The notes: generated by a model from the sequence alone, not told the origin. DNA of 64,000 bases from Sulfitobacter faviae (GCF_029870955.1 NZ_PGFQ01000001.1:2604001-2668000); one strand, 5' to 3'. Positions 49,955 to 60,535 are shown, counted from the stretch's first letter. Numbers and translations: made by a program.

Positions 49955-51174
49955 ATGCGGGCAATCTTTAGGGGACTGGCAGTCTTGTTGGCCTGTGCGG
50001 GGCCGGTCACCGTCGCGGCGCAGGAGTTGACGGCGCTGGCACGGGTCGATCCGGTTGAGAGCGCGGTGAGTGATCGCTGGTTCGGCAAGACCGATTTGAC
50101 CGTGGCGCTGAGCCAGGGCGTGCCTTTCCGGGTTTTTCTGCTGGATGATCCCGCCCGCCTGATCGTCGATTTCCGCGAGGCGGATTGGTCGAATGTCGCC
50201 CGGGGGATCTGTTGGTAAAACCGGGCCGTATCTCGGCTCTCCGGTTTGGTGCGTTTCAACCCGGTTGGTCGCGTCTGGTGGCGGATCTGGCCGAGCCGAT
50301 GGTTCCAGCTGAGATTGGCATGCCTGTGGATGCAAGCAGCGCCAAGGCGCGGCTTGAGATTACCTTGGAGACGGTTGAACCTGCGACCTTTGCCAAGGCC
50401 GCAGGCGCGCCGGTGGACCCTGATTGGACCACCGCGCTCACCGCGCCGCCGAAACCTGAGGCGGCAGACAAGGACAGTTTCACCGTCGTTCTGGACCCCG
50501 GCCACGGCGGCATTGACCCCGGTGCGCAGCGCGAGGGGTTGGACGAGAAAGACCTGATGCTCAACTTCGCCCGCGACCTGCGCGATGCGCTGCGGCGCAA
50601 GGGCGTGGATGTCTTGCTGACCCGGGATGAGGATATTTTCGTCGCCTTAGAGCACCGGGTCGCCATCGCCCATCAGGCCGAAGCGGATCTTTTCATCTCG
50701 CTCCATGCCGACAGCCTGTCGCAGGGCGGGGCCAGCGGGGCGACGGTCTATACCCTTTCCGACGATGCCAGCGATGTGGCGACCGAACATCTCGCGGCGC
50801 GGCATGACCGGTCTGACATCATCGCGGGGGCGGATTTGACCGGCTCGGATGATCAGGTGGCGGGCATCCTGCTGGATCTTGCCCGGCAAGAGACCGAGCC
50901 GCGCTCGGATGCGCTGGCCGAGATTCTGGTCGATGGCATGGGCGCAGCGGGCGGGCCGTTGAACAGCCGGCCCCTGCGGCGGGCGGGTTTCTCGGTCTTG
51001 AAGTCCGCCGATATTCCTTCAGTTTTGGTCGAAGTGGGGTTCCTGAGTTCCAAGCGCGATCTGACCAATCTGCGTGATCCGGTGTGGCGGGCATCGATGG
51101 TGAGCGCGATGGCGGATGCGATCGTGACGTGGCGTGATCAGGATGCGGCGCTCAAGTCATTGATCAGAAAGTAA
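49955..51174 (+). pseudogene. amiC: N-acetylmuramoyl-L-alanine amidase (AmiC-type), frame broken by one missing base
   Basis: Cleaves the stem peptide from murein during cell separation. Signal peptide (MRAIFRGLAVLLACAGPVTVAAQ), AMIN domain (about 25-115), and Amidase_3 domain (about 170-406) with LDPGHGGIDPGA (Zn His), GLDEKDL (Glu), FISLHADS (His) and VLVEVGFLSS (Glu). The frame shifts after NVARG; one G more in the GGGGG at 50202-50206 gives VARGDLLVKPGRIS and 406 residues. It precedes PBP1A, with 11 bases between the stop and the earliest in-frame PBP1A codon (51186), or 128 to the start chosen here (51303). Confidence 0.9.
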
Positions 51175-51302
51175 AATAAAAAGATGTGGCTGCTTTCGCG
51201 ATGGGCGAAGATTCGCCCCCGCTGGCGGCCATGTGTTTTGACCCGCGCCAGCGCATCCTGTATAGGCTCGGAACTGTCCTTAGCCAATGGTGGTCCGCGC
51301 GC

Positions 51303-53858
51303 GTGTTTCGATTTGTTCTGTCCTTTTTCGGGGGGATCTTTACCACCCTGACCCTGAGCGTCGGCATGGTGGCGTTGACCATCGGGGCGGTGTTCTGGAT
51401 GTATGGCCGGGATTTGCCCAGCCACGAGTCGCTGGCGCAATACACGCCGCCAACGATCAGCCGGATTTACTCGGGCCAAGGCCGTTTGATCGACGAATTC
51501 GCCAAGGAACGCCGCCTTTTCGCCCCGGCCAATACCATTCCGGATCTGGTGAAACAGGCCTTCATCTCGGCAGAGGACAAGAACTTCTACACCCATGAGG
51601 GCTATGACCTGCGCGGCATCGGTGCGGCGGCGGTGGATGCGGTCAAATCGCGCGGGCGCGACGTGCGCGGGGCCTCGACGATCACCCAGCAGGTGATGAA
51701 GAACTTCCTGTTGTCGGGCGACCGCCGGGCCGAGCGTAAGATCAAGGAGATCATCCTTGCCTCGCGCCTTGAGGAGACCTTGAGCAAAGAGAAAATCCTC
51801 GAGCTCTATCTGAACGAGATTTTCCTCGGCCAGAACTCCTATGGCGTGGCTGCGGCGAGCCAGACGTATTTCAACAAGACGCTGAGCGAGCTGGCCCCGC
51901 ATGAGGCGGCCTTCCTCGCCTCGCTGCCCAAGGCGCCCTCGGATTACCACCCGGTGCGTCGCAAGGACCGGCTGCTGGCGCGGCGGAACTTCGTGCTGCG
52001 GGAGATGAAAGAGAACGGCTATATCTCGGAAGCGGTCTATGAAACCGAAGTGGCGCAGCCGCTGCGCTCGGTCCAGAACGGCGATTTCGAAAGCTTCAAG
52101 GCCGAACTGCCGCCGCGGGATTACTTCACCGACGAAATTCGCCGCCAGTTGAGCGAAGATTTCGGCGAGGGGGAGTTCTTTACCGGTGGTCTGACCGTGC
52201 GCGCGACCATCGACAACGAGATGCAGCCTATCGCCGCCAACGCCCTGCGCCGTCAGCTGGAGCAATATGACCGCGGGCGGGGCATCTGGCGCGGGACGCG
52301 TTTTGAGATCCCCGCCGATCAACTGGACAGTGAAGAGGAATGGCGCGCCGCGCTGGCGGACTTGCGGGTGCCGCGTGACATCGATCTGGAGAACCAGTGG
52401 TATCCGGCGGTGGTGCTTGAAGTCGGCAGCAATGACGCCCGCATCGGGATCGAAGGCGTCGAGGATGACGAAGACGGCCACTGGATCCCGGCCAAAGACG
52501 TGCAATGGGCGCGCAAGCGGCTGGACGACGGATCCCTCGGGCGCAAGGCTCAGGTGGCGGGCGACCTGCTTGAGGTGGGTGAGGTCGTCTTGGTCCGTCG
52601 CATGACATCGGACAGCGACGGCTCTTTCATCCGCTGGACATTGCGGCAGGTGCCGGAAGTGCAGGGCGGTTTCGTCGCGATGGACGTGCACACGGGCCGC
52701 GTGATCGCGATGCAGGGCGGCTTTTCCTATCAGGCGAGCGTGTTCAACCGGGCCACACAGGCCAAGCGCCAGCCGGGGTCGAGCTTCAAGCCCTTTGTCT
52801 ATGCCTCCGCGCTCGACAGCGGCTATAGCCCCGCGACCATCGTGGTCGACGCCCCGATTGAGATCAACACGCCGCAGGGCGTTTGGCGCCCGCAGAACGC
52901 GTCCCATAAGTTTTACGGGCCGACGCCTTTGCGCACCGGGATCGAACAGTCGCGCAACCTGATGACCATCCGTCTGGCTCAGGAAGTCGGCATGGATGTG
53001 GTCGGCAGCTATGCGGAGCGTTTCGGGGTTTACGACGACCTTGCGCCCTTGCTGTCAAACGCGCTCGGCAGTCAGGAAACCACGCTGTATCAAATGGTTT
53101 CGGCCTATGCGATGTTCGCCAATGGCGGTGAGCGGGTGCAGCCCACTTTGGTCGACCGGGTGCAAGACCGTTATGGCCGCACCGTCTACAAACATGATGA
53201 GCGCAAATGCTACGACTGTGAGCAGATCAACCTCGCCCCCGGCGAGGCGCCGCGGATCATTTCCAACCGCGAGCGGGTGATGGACCCGGTGACCGCCTAT
53301 CAGCTGACCTCCATGATGCGGGGCGTGGTTGAGCGTGGCACGGCGCGCAATGCGGTGAACCTGCCGGTGCCGATCGCGGGCAAGACAGGCACCACCAACG
53401 ATGAGAAAGACGCGTGGTTCGTGGGCTTTTCCTCCAACGTGGTGGCGGGCTGCTACATCGGTTTCGACACCCCGCGCCCGATGGGCCGGGGCGCGGGGGG
53501 CGGGCGGCTCTGCGCGCCCGTGTTCCAACGCTTCATGAGCCAAGCGATCAAGAAATACGGCGGCGGTGACTTCGCAGTCCCCGACCAGTGCCGCTTTATC
53601 AAGATCGACCGTTTCACCGGCGCGCGGCTGAGCGACAGCGCCACCGGCGCCAATGTCGTGTCGGAATGTTTCCGCGATGGCGAAGAGCCGCTCTTTGGCA
53701 TCTCTTTCGATGGCGGCTTTGCGATGGGGGCGGACCTGCCGCTCGTCGAAGAACTGGGCGGCTCCTCTTCGCGTGAGGTCACCACATCGACCGGCAAGAA
53801 AGCCACCGTCGGCCCCAAGGCGAGCTTTGGCACGCTGAGCTCCGGCGGTCTTTACTAA
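51303..53858 (+). CDS. mrcA: Penicillin-binding protein 1A (bifunctional transglycosylase/transpeptidase)
   Basis: Polymerises and cross-links murein. 851 residues: an N-terminal membrane anchor ([17 protein letters not shown]...), GT51 domain with [38 protein letters not shown] and [18 protein letters not shown], an OB-like insert (about 330-470), and transpeptidase motifs GSSFKPF (SxxK), SRN and KTGTTN. The start is uncertain; GTG 51303 begins at the membrane helix, while in-frame codons back to 51186 would add about 39 residues with little support. Confidence 0.93.
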   Translation: MFRFVLSFFGGIFTTLTLSVGMVALTIGAVFWMYGRDLPSHESLAQYTPPTISRIYSGQGRLIDEFAKERRLFAPANTIPDLVKQAFISAEDKNFYTHEGYDLRGIGAAAVDAVKSRGRDVRGASTITQQVMKNFLLSGDRRAERKIKEIILASRLEETLSKEKILELYLNEIFLGQNSYGVAAASQTYFNKTLSELAPHEAAFLASLPKAPSDYHPVRRKDRLLARRNFVLREMKENGYISEAVYETEVAQPLRSVQNGDFESFKAELPPRDYFTDEIRRQLSEDFGEGEFFTGGLTVRATIDNEMQPIAANALRRQLEQYDRGRGIWRGTRFEIPADQLDSEEEWRAALADLRVPRDIDLENQWYPAVVLEVGSNDARIGIEGVEDDEDGHWIPAKDVQWARKRLDDGSLGRKAQVAGDLLEVGEVVLVRRMTSDSDGSFIRWTLRQVPEVQGGFVAMDVHTGRVIAMQGGFSYQASVFNRATQAKRQPGSSFKPFVYASALDSGYSPATIVVDAPIEINTPQGVWRPQNASHKFYGPTPLRTGIEQSRNLMTIRLAQEVGMDVVGSYAERFGVYDDLAPLLSNALGSQETTLYQMVSAYAMFANGGERVQPTLVDRVQDRYGRTVYKHDERKCYDCEQINLAPGEAPRIISNRERVMDPVTAYQLTSMMRGVVERGTARNAVNLPVPIAGKTGTTNDEKDAWFVGFSSNVVAGCYIGFDTPRPMGRGAGGGRLCAPVFQRFMSQAIKKYGGGDFAVPDQCRFIKIDRFTGARLSDSATGANVVSECFRDGEEPLFGISFDGGFAMGADLPLVEELGGSSSREVTTSTGKKATVGPKASFGTLSSGGLY

Positions 53859-53868
53859 TCAGGCCGAA

Positions 53869-53902
53869 TGGGGCGGGGCAAAGCTGCGCTTTGCCGCCCC
53901 CA
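53869..53902 (+). terminator. Hairpin after the PBP1A gene
   Basis: A long GC-rich inverted repeat (GGGGCGG-GGCAAAGC with its complement GCTTTGCC-GCCCC) 10 bases past the stop; no T-run. Confidence 0.5.
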
Positions 53903-53983
53903 CTTGCCGCCGCTGGCGGGCTGGTCTATCTCTCGTGCGGCTCCGGTTTTCGGGGCCGCATTACTTATCAAAGGCAGGCACAC

Positions 53984-55108
53984 ATGCGCGCAGAGGCACA
54001 GAATACCGCGGACCAGATCAGCAAATCGCTGGAATTGCTGGCCCAGCGACTGGATGTGGAGACCGCGCCCTACCGGCTGGAAGAATTCAACGCCCGCGTC
54101 GAAGACCCGAACCTTTGGGACAACCCCGATGCGGCGCAAAAGCTGATGCGCGAGCGTCAGTCGCTGGTCGATGCCATCGACACCTATGAGGGCATCAAAC
54201 AGGAGTTGGCCGACAATCTCGAACTGATCGAACTGGGCGAGATGGAAGAGGACGAAGAGGTCATCTCTGACGCCGAAGCCGCGTTAAAGGCGCTGGCCGA
54301 AAAGGCCGCGCAGAAAGAACTCGAAGCGCTGCTGAACGGTGAGGCCGACAGCAACGACACCTTCCTTGAGATCAATGCAGGCGCAGGCGGCACGGAAAGC
54401 TGCGATTGGGCCAGCATGCTGGCGCGGATGTATGTCCGCTGGGCCGAGAAGAAGGGCTATAAGGTCGATCTTCAGGCCGAAAGCCCCGGTGACGAGGCTG
54501 GCATCAAATCCGCGACCTATAAGATTGAAGGCCATAACGCCTATGGCTGGCTGAAGTCCGAAAGCGGCGTGCACCGTCTGGTGCGCATTTCGCCCTTCGA
54601 CTCGGCAGCCAAGCGGCACACCTCCTTCACCTCCGTGAAGGTCTACCCGGTGGTCGACGACAATATCGAGATCGAGGTGAACCCCTCCGATATTCGCATC
54701 GATACCTACCGGTCCTCCGGCGCGGGCGGTCAGCACGTCAACACCACCGACTCGGCGGTGCGGATCACCCACCACCCCACGGGCATTGTCGTGACCTCTT
54801 CGGAGAAGTCGCAGCACCAGAACCGCGACATCGCCATGAAAGCGCTGAAATCGCGGCTCTATCAGATGGAGTTGGACAAGCGCTCGGCGCTGGTGAACGA
54901 GGCGCATGAGAACGCAGGTGACGCGGGCTGGGGCAACCAGATCCGCTCCTACGTTCTGCAGCCCTATCAGATGGTCAAAGACCTGCGCACCAATTACGAG
55001 ACCTCGGACACCAAAGGCGTGCTCGACGGCGATCTCGACGGGCTGATGGGGGCGACGCTGGCGCTGGCGGTCTCGGGCAAAAGCCGGGCCGAGGCGCAGG
55101 GCGACTGA
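53984..55108 (+). CDS. prfB: Peptide chain release factor 2
   Basis: Recognises UAA and UGA stops. 374 residues with the stop-codon SPF motif ([15 protein letters not shown]) and the GGQ motif in [15 protein letters not shown]. There is no in-frame UGA for the programmed frameshift found in E. coli prfB; the frame is continuous. Start [15 protein letters not shown] at 53984 with AAGGCAGG upstream; an earlier in-frame codon at 53891 would add 31 unrelated residues. It follows amiC-PBP1A, an order common in Rhodobacterales. Confidence 0.96.
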   Translation: MRAEAQNTADQISKSLELLAQRLDVETAPYRLEEFNARVEDPNLWDNPDAAQKLMRERQSLVDAIDTYEGIKQELADNLELIELGEMEEDEEVISDAEAALKALAEKAAQKELEALLNGEADSNDTFLEINAGAGGTESCDWASMLARMYVRWAEKKGYKVDLQAESPGDEAGIKSATYKIEGHNAYGWLKSESGVHRLVRISPFDSAAKRHTSFTSVKVYPVVDDNIEIEVNPSDIRIDTYRSSGAGGQHVNTTDSAVRITHHPTGIVVTSSEKSQHQNRDIAMKALKSRLYQMELDKRSALVNEAHENAGDAGWGNQIRSYVLQPYQMVKDLRTNYETSDTKGVLDGDLDGLMGATLALAVSGKSRAEAQGD

Positions 55109-55153
55109 GCCCATGACGTCCCCTTCATGGAATGACAGTGATCAATAGGGGGC

Positions 55154-56565
55154 ATGATGGAATTGCTAAATTGGGACGCCTCAGAACTGTCTGAGGCACT
55201 GGCCGCGCGAAAGATCTCCGCGGTCGAGTTGATGCAGGCGACATTGGCCCGGATCGAGGCGGTGAACGGCAGGGTGAATGCCGTCGTCTCCCTCCGCGAC
55301 AGCGACGCTTTGCTGGCCGAGGCTGAGGCCGCCGACGCGGCCCCGCGCAAGGGCTGGCTGCACGGCATTCCCATGGCGATCAAGGATTTGGCGGATGCAG
55401 AGGGGCTGCCCACCTCGCAGGGCTCGCCGCTGTTCGGCGCGGCCCCGGCCACGCGGGATCACCCGGCGGTCGCGCGGCTTCGCGCCGCCGGTGCGATTGT
55501 GTTCGGCAAGACCAACACCCCGGAATTCGGCCTTGGCAGCCATACGTTCAACCCGGTGCATGGGGCGACCTGCAACCCCTATGACCTTGGCCGCTCGGCT
55601 GGCGGCTCCTCTGGCGGCGCGGCGGCGGCGCTGGCGGCGCGGATGGTGGCCGTGGCCGATGGCTCCGACATGATGGGCTCCCTGCGCAATCCGGCGGGGT
55701 GGAACAACGTCTACGGCATGCGGCCCAGCTGGGGCACGGTGCCTTCGGGCAATGACGGCGATCTGTTTCTGCACCAGCTTTCGACCTTAGGCCCGATGGC
55801 GCGCAGCCCGCGCGACCTTGCCGCCCTGCTGGACGTGATGACGGGCTATGATCCGCGCGAACCGCTGACCCGCACCACCCCCGATGCAGCACCGCAGATC
55901 GACGCGGCGCTGGCCCCCCAGCGGATCGGCTGGCTGGGCGACTGGGGCGGTGCCTTTCCCTGTGCGCCGGGGATCATCGACCATAGCGAAGCGGCGCTGA
56001 AGCGCTTGGCCGACCTTGGCCATACGGTCACGCCCTTGGCGGCACCCTTTGATGCGGAGGCCATGTGGGAAAGCTGGATCACCCTGCGGTCCTTTGCCGT
56101 GGCGGCGTCTCTCGGGGCGATCTATGACGACCCCGCTCGGCGCGAGGGCTGAAACCTGCCGCGCAGTGGGAGGTCGCGCGGGGGCAGGGGTTCTCGGCCA
56201 CCGATATCCAACGCGCCAGTAGCATCCGCTCCGATTGGTTCCGGGCGGCGGATGCTCTTTTTGAGGACGTCGATGTGCTGGTGCTGCCCTCGGCGCAGGT
56301 CTGGCCCTTTGCGGTCGAACAGGTGCACCCGACTGAGATCGACGGCCAGCCGTTGGACACCTATCACCGTTGGATGCAGGTGGTAGTCCCGGCCAGCCTG
56401 ATCGGCCTGCCGGTGGTCAACATCCCCGCGGGTTTTGATGCGCGCGGTCTGCCCTTGGGGCTGCAACTGATCGGCAGGCGCGGCAGGGACGCGCGTCTGT
56501 TGCAATTGGCCCAAGGTTGGCATGAGGCGACGGGCTATCCGCAGGCGCAGCCGCCCCAGCTTTAG
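55154..56565 (+). pseudogene. Amidase signature family enzyme, frame broken by one missing base
   Basis: An amidase (Ser-cisSer-Lys triad) with the catalytic Lys in HGIPMAIKDLADAEG, GKTNTPEFG, and the GRSAGGSSGGAAAALAARM signature. It ends early at ARREG in the written frame; one G more in the GGG at 56146-56148 joins ARREGLKPAAQWEVARGQGFS to the C-terminal part (VLVLPSAQVWPF, GLPVVNIPAGF, LGLQLIG), giving 470 residues. Substrate unknown; the similarity is to generic amidases rather than GatA, since no gatB/C are near. Confidence 0.87.
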
Positions 56566-56571
56566 CGGGGC

Positions 56572-57369
56572 TCAGTTAAACGGCGCGTCGGGCTGAAGCA
56601 GGCGGCGGTGGTAGGGCATCAGCGCGTCGATGTCGGTGAACCCCGCCTGCCGCGCGGCGGGCAGCACGGTTTTGGGGTCTCTGCCGATATACTCATAGGT
56701 CAGCCGGGTCACCCGCGTGCCCGCGGCGCTTTCGGGGGCGGTGCGGGTGACGTACCCAACCCAAAAGTTGTTCTCGAACGAGGCGACGCGGTTGAGGTAG
56801 TTGAACGATCCCGTCAGCGTCCGGCGCCGGGACACGACGATGGAAACGCCATTCTCTTGCCGTGAGACGATGCCGCGATATTCCCGCGCCATCGGGTTGG
56901 TCGGCAGCTCTTGTGCGCGCAGCGATGGCGCGCTCTCATAGCCGCGCAGGAAGGTGTTGCTGCCATGGCGCGTGATAAAAACCACGCCGGTCACGAACCT
57001 GTCCTGATCCAGAAAAGACCGCCGCGCGAAACGGTAAAAACCGCTTGGGAAATCCGCCTCGGGCACGTTCTGAACCCCGGTGCCCAAAAAGTCGCGCAGG
57101 AAGCTGTTGTTGATCGGATCTTGGTTCAGGGAAATCTCGGTCACGGGCTCCAGCAGCACCCGCGCGTCGATCTCGAAAAAGCGGCAGATCCGGGCCAGCA
57201 CATCGGGCCGGGGGAAGCTTTCGCCCGAGAGGTAGCGGTTGAACTGCGTGCGATTGATGCCAAGCTGCCGGGCAAGGTCAGAGATCGAGGGGTAATCCGC
57301 TGCCAACTGGCGCAGATTGGCGCCGAACATGCTACGAAGTTCAGAGGGGGAGCGGTTGGGAGCGGACAT
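56572..57369 (-). CDS. XRE-family helix-turn-helix transcriptional regulator
   Basis: 265 residues. The N-terminal HTH is in SISDLARQLGINRTQFNRYLSGESFPRPDVLARICRFF; the C-terminal 170 residues form a probable sensing domain (SGFYRFARRSFLDQDRF and SIVVSRRRTLTGSFNYLNRV) with no hit I recognise. It diverges from the 119-residue gene starting at 57587, and the 217-base gap holds a perfect 9-bp dyad, so that gene and autoregulation are the probable targets. Confidence 0.85.
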   Translation of the reverse strand: MSAPNRSPSELRSMFGANLRQLAADYPSISDLARQLGINRTQFNRYLSGESFPRPDVLARICRFFEIDARVLLEPVTEISLNQDPINNSFLRDFLGTGVQNVPEADFPSGFYRFARRSFLDQDRFVTGVVFITRHGSNTFLRGYESAPSLRAQELPTNPMAREYRGIVSRQENGVSIVVSRRRTLTGSFNYLNRVASFENNFWVGYVTRTAPESAAGTRVTRLTYEYIGRDPKTVLPAARQAGFTDIDALMPYHRRLLQPDAPFN

Positions 57370-57496
57370 GCAGCCTCGTTCTGATTTACGTCGCGGCCTT
57401 AGAATAAAAGCCGTTATGGCCAGATGGTTAATAGACTGACGCGAAGGCGCGTCAAAGCTGACGCTGATTTGTAGCTGACCCTACTGGAACCGACAC

Positions 57497-57521
57497 AAAA
57501 TGCAAGCGGACGTTGCATTTT
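57497..57521. promoter_or_regulatory. 9-bp perfect dyad, candidate XRE operator
   Basis: AAAATGCAA, spacer GCGGACG, TTGCATTTT; a third TTGCA follows at 57530. The centre-to-centre spacing of 16 bases, about one and a half turns, suits a dimer. It lies in the divergent region between the XRE gene and the 119-residue gene. Confidence 0.6.
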
Positions 57522-57586
57522 AACCTATGTTGCACCCCTTTCGATTGTCGCAGAATGGAGAACAAACATCGAAAGCGGGGTGTACT

Positions 57587-57945
57587 ATGATTGGTGTAGT
57601 TCTGTGGAGCGATAATAGCGCCGGAAAAGCAGTTTTCTGGTGCGAAGATCAAGGCGATCTTGCCTATTACGAAGAGCCGGCGATCCGTGTCGGGCAGGGG
57701 CGGGGTTTGACACGGGTGATATGGTGCAGTTCGACGTCTCAGTGCATCGCAAGCTGCGTATCGCAGACAACCCCCGGCTGGTTCAGGAGAAAGCGGCTTC
57801 GCATCTGCCCGAGGCGCTGCGTCACGATAGCCCTTTGGCGGCAGAGTCGGAGACAGAGGGAAAGCGCCAGCAAGGCGCCCAGATCATTCCCTTTACCGCC
57901 AAGCCCGGACCGCGCCAATTCCGCGCGGCCCAACTGAAAGCCTAA
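57587..57945 (+). pseudogene. Conserved small protein of unknown function, frame broken by one missing base
   Basis: MIGVVLWSDNSAGKAVFWCEDQGDLAYYEE begins one frame; the other frame carries GFDTGDMVQFDVSVHRKLRIADNPRLVQEKAA and the rest. One added G at the GGGG of 57697-57700 gives a single 119-residue protein (VGQGAGFDTGDMVQF). It resembles small roseobacter proteins of unknown role that I recall with a similar opening. It ends 12 bases from the converging ilvN and diverges from the XRE regulator. Confidence 0.7.
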
Positions 57946-57957
57946 ACGCCCCGCGTG

Positions 57958-58517
57958 TCAGACACCACGGGCGAGGGCGGCCACGCCCGTGCGGGCGACA
58001 TCAGCCAGCCCCAGCGGGCGCATCAACTCGGCGAAAGCGTCAATTTTGTCCGGCGCGCCAGTGATCTCGAACACAAAGCTTTCGAGCGTGCTGTCGACCA
58101 CATTGGCGCGGAAGATATCCGCCAGCCGCAATGCTTCGACCCGATGCTCGCCCTTGCCGACGACTTTGAAAATCGCCAGTTCCCGTTCCACGCTCGGCCC
58201 TTCGACGGTGAGGTCATGCACCTCATGCACCGGCACGATGCGACCAACCTGCGCCTTGATCTGCTCGATCACCTGCGGCGTGCCGCTGGTGACGATGGTG
58301 ATGCGCGACAGATGCCCGGTGTGGTCCACCTCGGCCACAGTCAGACTGTCGATGTTATACCCCGGCCCGAGAACAGGCCAATCACCCGCGCCAGCGCGCC
58401 GGGCTCGTTCTCGACCAGCACGGCCAGCGTGTGTTTTTCAACCACATCCGAGAAGTTGGGCCGTAGGTTATAGGCGGAATGCGAGGTCGCACCTTTTTTG
58501 ATTTTTAGGGCAGCCAT
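57958..58517 (-). pseudogene. ilvN: Acetolactate synthase small (regulatory) subunit, frame broken by one missing base
   Basis: Binds valine and activates IlvB. The N-terminal ACT domain (HTLAVLVENEPGALARVIGLFSGRG) is in one frame and the rest (AEVDHTGHLSRITIVTSGTPQVIEQIKAQV) in another. One G more (plus-strand CCCC at 58360-58363) restores FSGRGYNIDSLTVAEVDHTG, a family hallmark, and 186 residues. Because this subunit is normally kept, a sequence error is likely. It is 71 bases from ilvB. Confidence 0.93.
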
Positions 58518-58540
58518 GTCTTCGTCCTTCTTCATCTTCG

Positions 58541-58563
58541 CCGGAAATTTGAAAAATTTCCGG
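58541..58563. repeat. Palindrome in the ilvB-ilvN gap
   Basis: Perfect 10-bp inverted repeat CCGGAAATTT/AAATTTCCGG with loop GAA. It may be a processing or stabilising element of the ilvBN mRNA, or a member of a roseobacter intergenic palindrome family. Confidence 0.55.
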
Positions 58564-58565
58564 GA

Positions 58566-58586
58566 CGTTTTCTTTTAAAGAAAACG
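58566..58586. repeat. Second palindrome in the ilvB-ilvN gap
   Basis: Perfect 10-bp inverted repeat CGTTTTCTTT/AAAGAAAACG around a single T, two bases from the preceding palindrome and two bases before the ilvB stop codon. Its function is not known. Confidence 0.5.
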
Positions 58587-58588
58587 GG

Positions 58589-60343
58589 TTACACCAACAC
58601 CGAGCCTTTTGCGTCGATCACACCTTGGGTCTCATGATCACCCGGCAACAGCATTTCGTTATGCGCCTTGCCGCTTGGGATCATCGGGAAGCAGTTCTCA
58701 TGCTTCTCGACCAGACAGTCAAAGATCACCGGCCCGTCGTGGTTGATCATCTCCATGATCGCATCATCAAGGTCATCCGGGTCCGAGCAGATGATCCCCT
58801 TGGCGCCAAAGGCTTCGGCCAGTTTGACGAAATCGGGCAGGGCTTCGGACCAGCTTTGCGAATAGCGCTCACCATGCAGCAGTTCCTGCCACTGGCGCAC
58901 CATGCCGAGGCGTTCGTTGTTGAGGATGAACTGTTTCACCGGCAGGCCAAATTGCATCGCCGTGCCCATCTCTTGCATGTTCATCAGCCACGATGCTTCG
59001 CCCGCCACATTGATCACCAGCGCCTCGGGGTGGGCCATCTGCACGCCGATGGAGGCGGGGAAACCATAGCCCATGGTGCCAAGGCCGCCCGAGGTCATCC
59101 AGCGGTTCGGCTCCTCAAAGCCGAGGTATTGCGCGGCCCACATCTGGTGCTGGCCCACTTCGGTGGTGATATAGCGGTCGTGATCCTTGGTCAGCGCTTC
59201 AAGCCGTGCCAGCGCGTGCTGGGGTTTGATCACCTTGCCGGATTGGTTGAACTTGAGGCAGTCGATGCTGCGCCATTCTTCGATCTGCTGCCACCATTTC
59301 GCCACCGCCTCGCTATTGGTTTTGCGGCCGCGCGATTTCCAGACCTTCAGCAGGTCTTCGAGCACATGGGCCACATCGCCGACGATGGGGATGTCGATGC
59401 GGATCACCTTGTTGATCGACGAAGGGTCGATGTCGATATGCGCCTTGGTGGATTTTGGGCTGAAACTGTCGATCACGCCGGTGATCCGGTCATCGAACCG
59501 AGCGCCGATGTTGATCATCAGATCACAGTCATGCATTGCCATATTGGCCTCATAAAGCCCGTGCATCCCGAGCATCCCAAGCCATTTGTCACCCGACGCC
59601 GGGTAGGCGCCGAGGCCCATCAGGGTGGAGGTGATGGGAAAGCCGGTGGCATCAACCAATTCGCGCAGCAACTGGCTCGCCGCCGGGCCGGAGTTGATGA
59701 CCCCGCCGCCGGTGTAGAAAATCGGACGCTTCGCCGTCTCCATCGCCGCGACCAGTTCGGTGATCTCGGCCATGTCGCCCTTGACCTGAGGCTGATAGCG
59801 CGAGGTCGAGGGTTTGGGGGACTCGTAGTGGCCGGTGGCGAATTGCACGTCCTTGGGGATGTCGATCAGCACCGGGCCAGGGCGGCCATGGGTGGCGACA
59901 TGGAAGGCTTCGTGCAGGGTGGCGCCAAGGGTGTCGGTCTCTTTCACCAGCCAGTTGTGCTTGGTGCAGGGGCGGGTGATGCCCACGGTGTCGGCCTCTT
60001 GAAAGGCGTCCGAGCCGATCATGAAGGTCGGCACCTGACCGGTCAGCACCACCAGCGGAATGGAGTCGAGCAGCGCATCCGTAAGGCCCGTGACCGCATT
60101 CGTGGCCCCGGGGCCGGAGGTGACCAGCACAACACCCGGCTTCCCGGTGGAACGGGCATAGCCTTCGGCGGCGTGGACCGCCCCTTGCTCATGGCGCACC
60201 AGAACGTGCTTGATCGAATTCTGCTGAAAGACCTCGTCATAGATCGGTAGCACCGCGCCACCGGGATATCCAAAGACGGTGTCCACACCCTGGTCAATCA
60301 GGGCTTGGACGATCATTTTCGCTCCGGTCATCTGGCGTTTCAT
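58589..60343 (-). CDS. ilvB: Acetolactate synthase large (catalytic) subunit
   Basis: Condenses two pyruvates, or pyruvate and 2-oxobutyrate, to start valine/leucine and isoleucine synthesis. 584 residues; TPP- and FAD-dependent. It has the activating Glu in VRHEQGAVHAAEGYARS, the FAD-region motif TGQVPTFMIGSDAFQEAD, and the C-terminal TPP motif NVAGEASWLMNMQEMGTA with ILNNERLG. GGAG lies 9 bases before the ATG. Upstream is an attenuator. Confidence 0.96.
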   Translation of the reverse strand: MKRQMTGAKMIVQALIDQGVDTVFGYPGGAVLPIYDEVFQQNSIKHVLVRHEQGAVHAAEGYARSTGKPGVVLVTSGPGATNAVTGLTDALLDSIPLVVLTGQVPTFMIGSDAFQEADTVGITRPCTKHNWLVKETDTLGATLHEAFHVATHGRPGPVLIDIPKDVQFATGHYESPKPSTSRYQPQVKGDMAEITELVAAMETAKRPIFYTGGGVINSGPAASQLLRELVDATGFPITSTLMGLGAYPASGDKWLGMLGMHGLYEANMAMHDCDLMINIGARFDDRITGVIDSFSPKSTKAHIDIDPSSINKVIRIDIPIVGDVAHVLEDLLKVWKSRGRKTNSEAVAKWWQQIEEWRSIDCLKFNQSGKVIKPQHALARLEALTKDHDRYITTEVGQHQMWAAQYLGFEEPNRWMTSGGLGTMGYGFPASIGVQMAHPEALVINVAGEASWLMNMQEMGTAMQFGLPVKQFILNNERLGMVRQWQELLHGERYSQSWSEALPDFVKLAEAFGAKGIICSDPDDLDDAIMEMINHDGPVIFDCLVEKHENCFPMIPSGKAHNEMLLPGDHETQGVIDAKGSVLV

Positions 60344-60381
60344 CTTGGGTGCTCCGTAAGGCAGGTTATTGCGATTGGCAT

Positions 60382-60407
60382 AAAAAAACCCCCGGTCTGA
60401 CGGGGGC
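60382..60407 (-). terminator. Attenuator terminator of ilvBN
   Basis: On the minus strand CCCCCG, loop TCAGAC, CGGGGG followed by TTTTTTT: a rho-independent terminator 38 bases before the ilvB start, between the leader peptide and the structural gene. Confidence 0.88.
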
Positions 60408-60448
60408 GCATGGGAAGGATTATGGTCTACCGTTACCGGCCCATGCGC
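60406..60448 (-). promoter_or_regulatory. Leader hairpin upstream of the attenuator
   Basis: GCGCATGGG at the end of the leader peptide gene and CCCATGCGC next to the terminator are perfectly complementary, 9 bp, with a 25-base loop. It can form when the ribosome does not stall over its 5' arm and so belongs to the attenuation switch; the exact competing structure was not computed. Confidence 0.6.
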
Positions 60449-60480
60449 GTGTGTCTTACAATAATGACTAGGTCGGTCAT
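60433..60480 (-). CDS. ivbL: ilv operon leader peptide
   Basis: A 15-codon gene, MTDLVIIVRHTRMGR, in which five of the residues at positions 4 to 8 are Leu-Val-Ile-Ile-Val, exactly the branched-chain amino acids made by the operon. AGAGGA stands 8 bases before its ATG. Ribosome stalling at these codons under branched-chain shortage would favour read-through into ilvB. The name follows the E. coli ilvB leader by analogy. Confidence 0.85.
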   Translation of the reverse strand: MTDLVIIVRHTRMGR

Positions 60481-60506
60481 CTTAAGGGTCCTCTAAGCGT
60501 GGCGTG

Positions 60507-60535
60507 AGATTAGGAGGGGGAAAGAGGGGCGTCAA
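60507..60535 (-). promoter_or_regulatory. ilvBN promoter
   Basis: On the minus strand TTGACG, exactly 17 bases, TAATCT: near-consensus sigma70. The expected start is near 60500, about 20 bases before the leader peptide. Confidence 0.75.

Noticed and set aside
53984..55108. Programmed +1 frameshift in prfB
   Set aside because: Looked for an in-frame UGA and slippery site as in E. coli; the frame is uninterrupted, so there is none.
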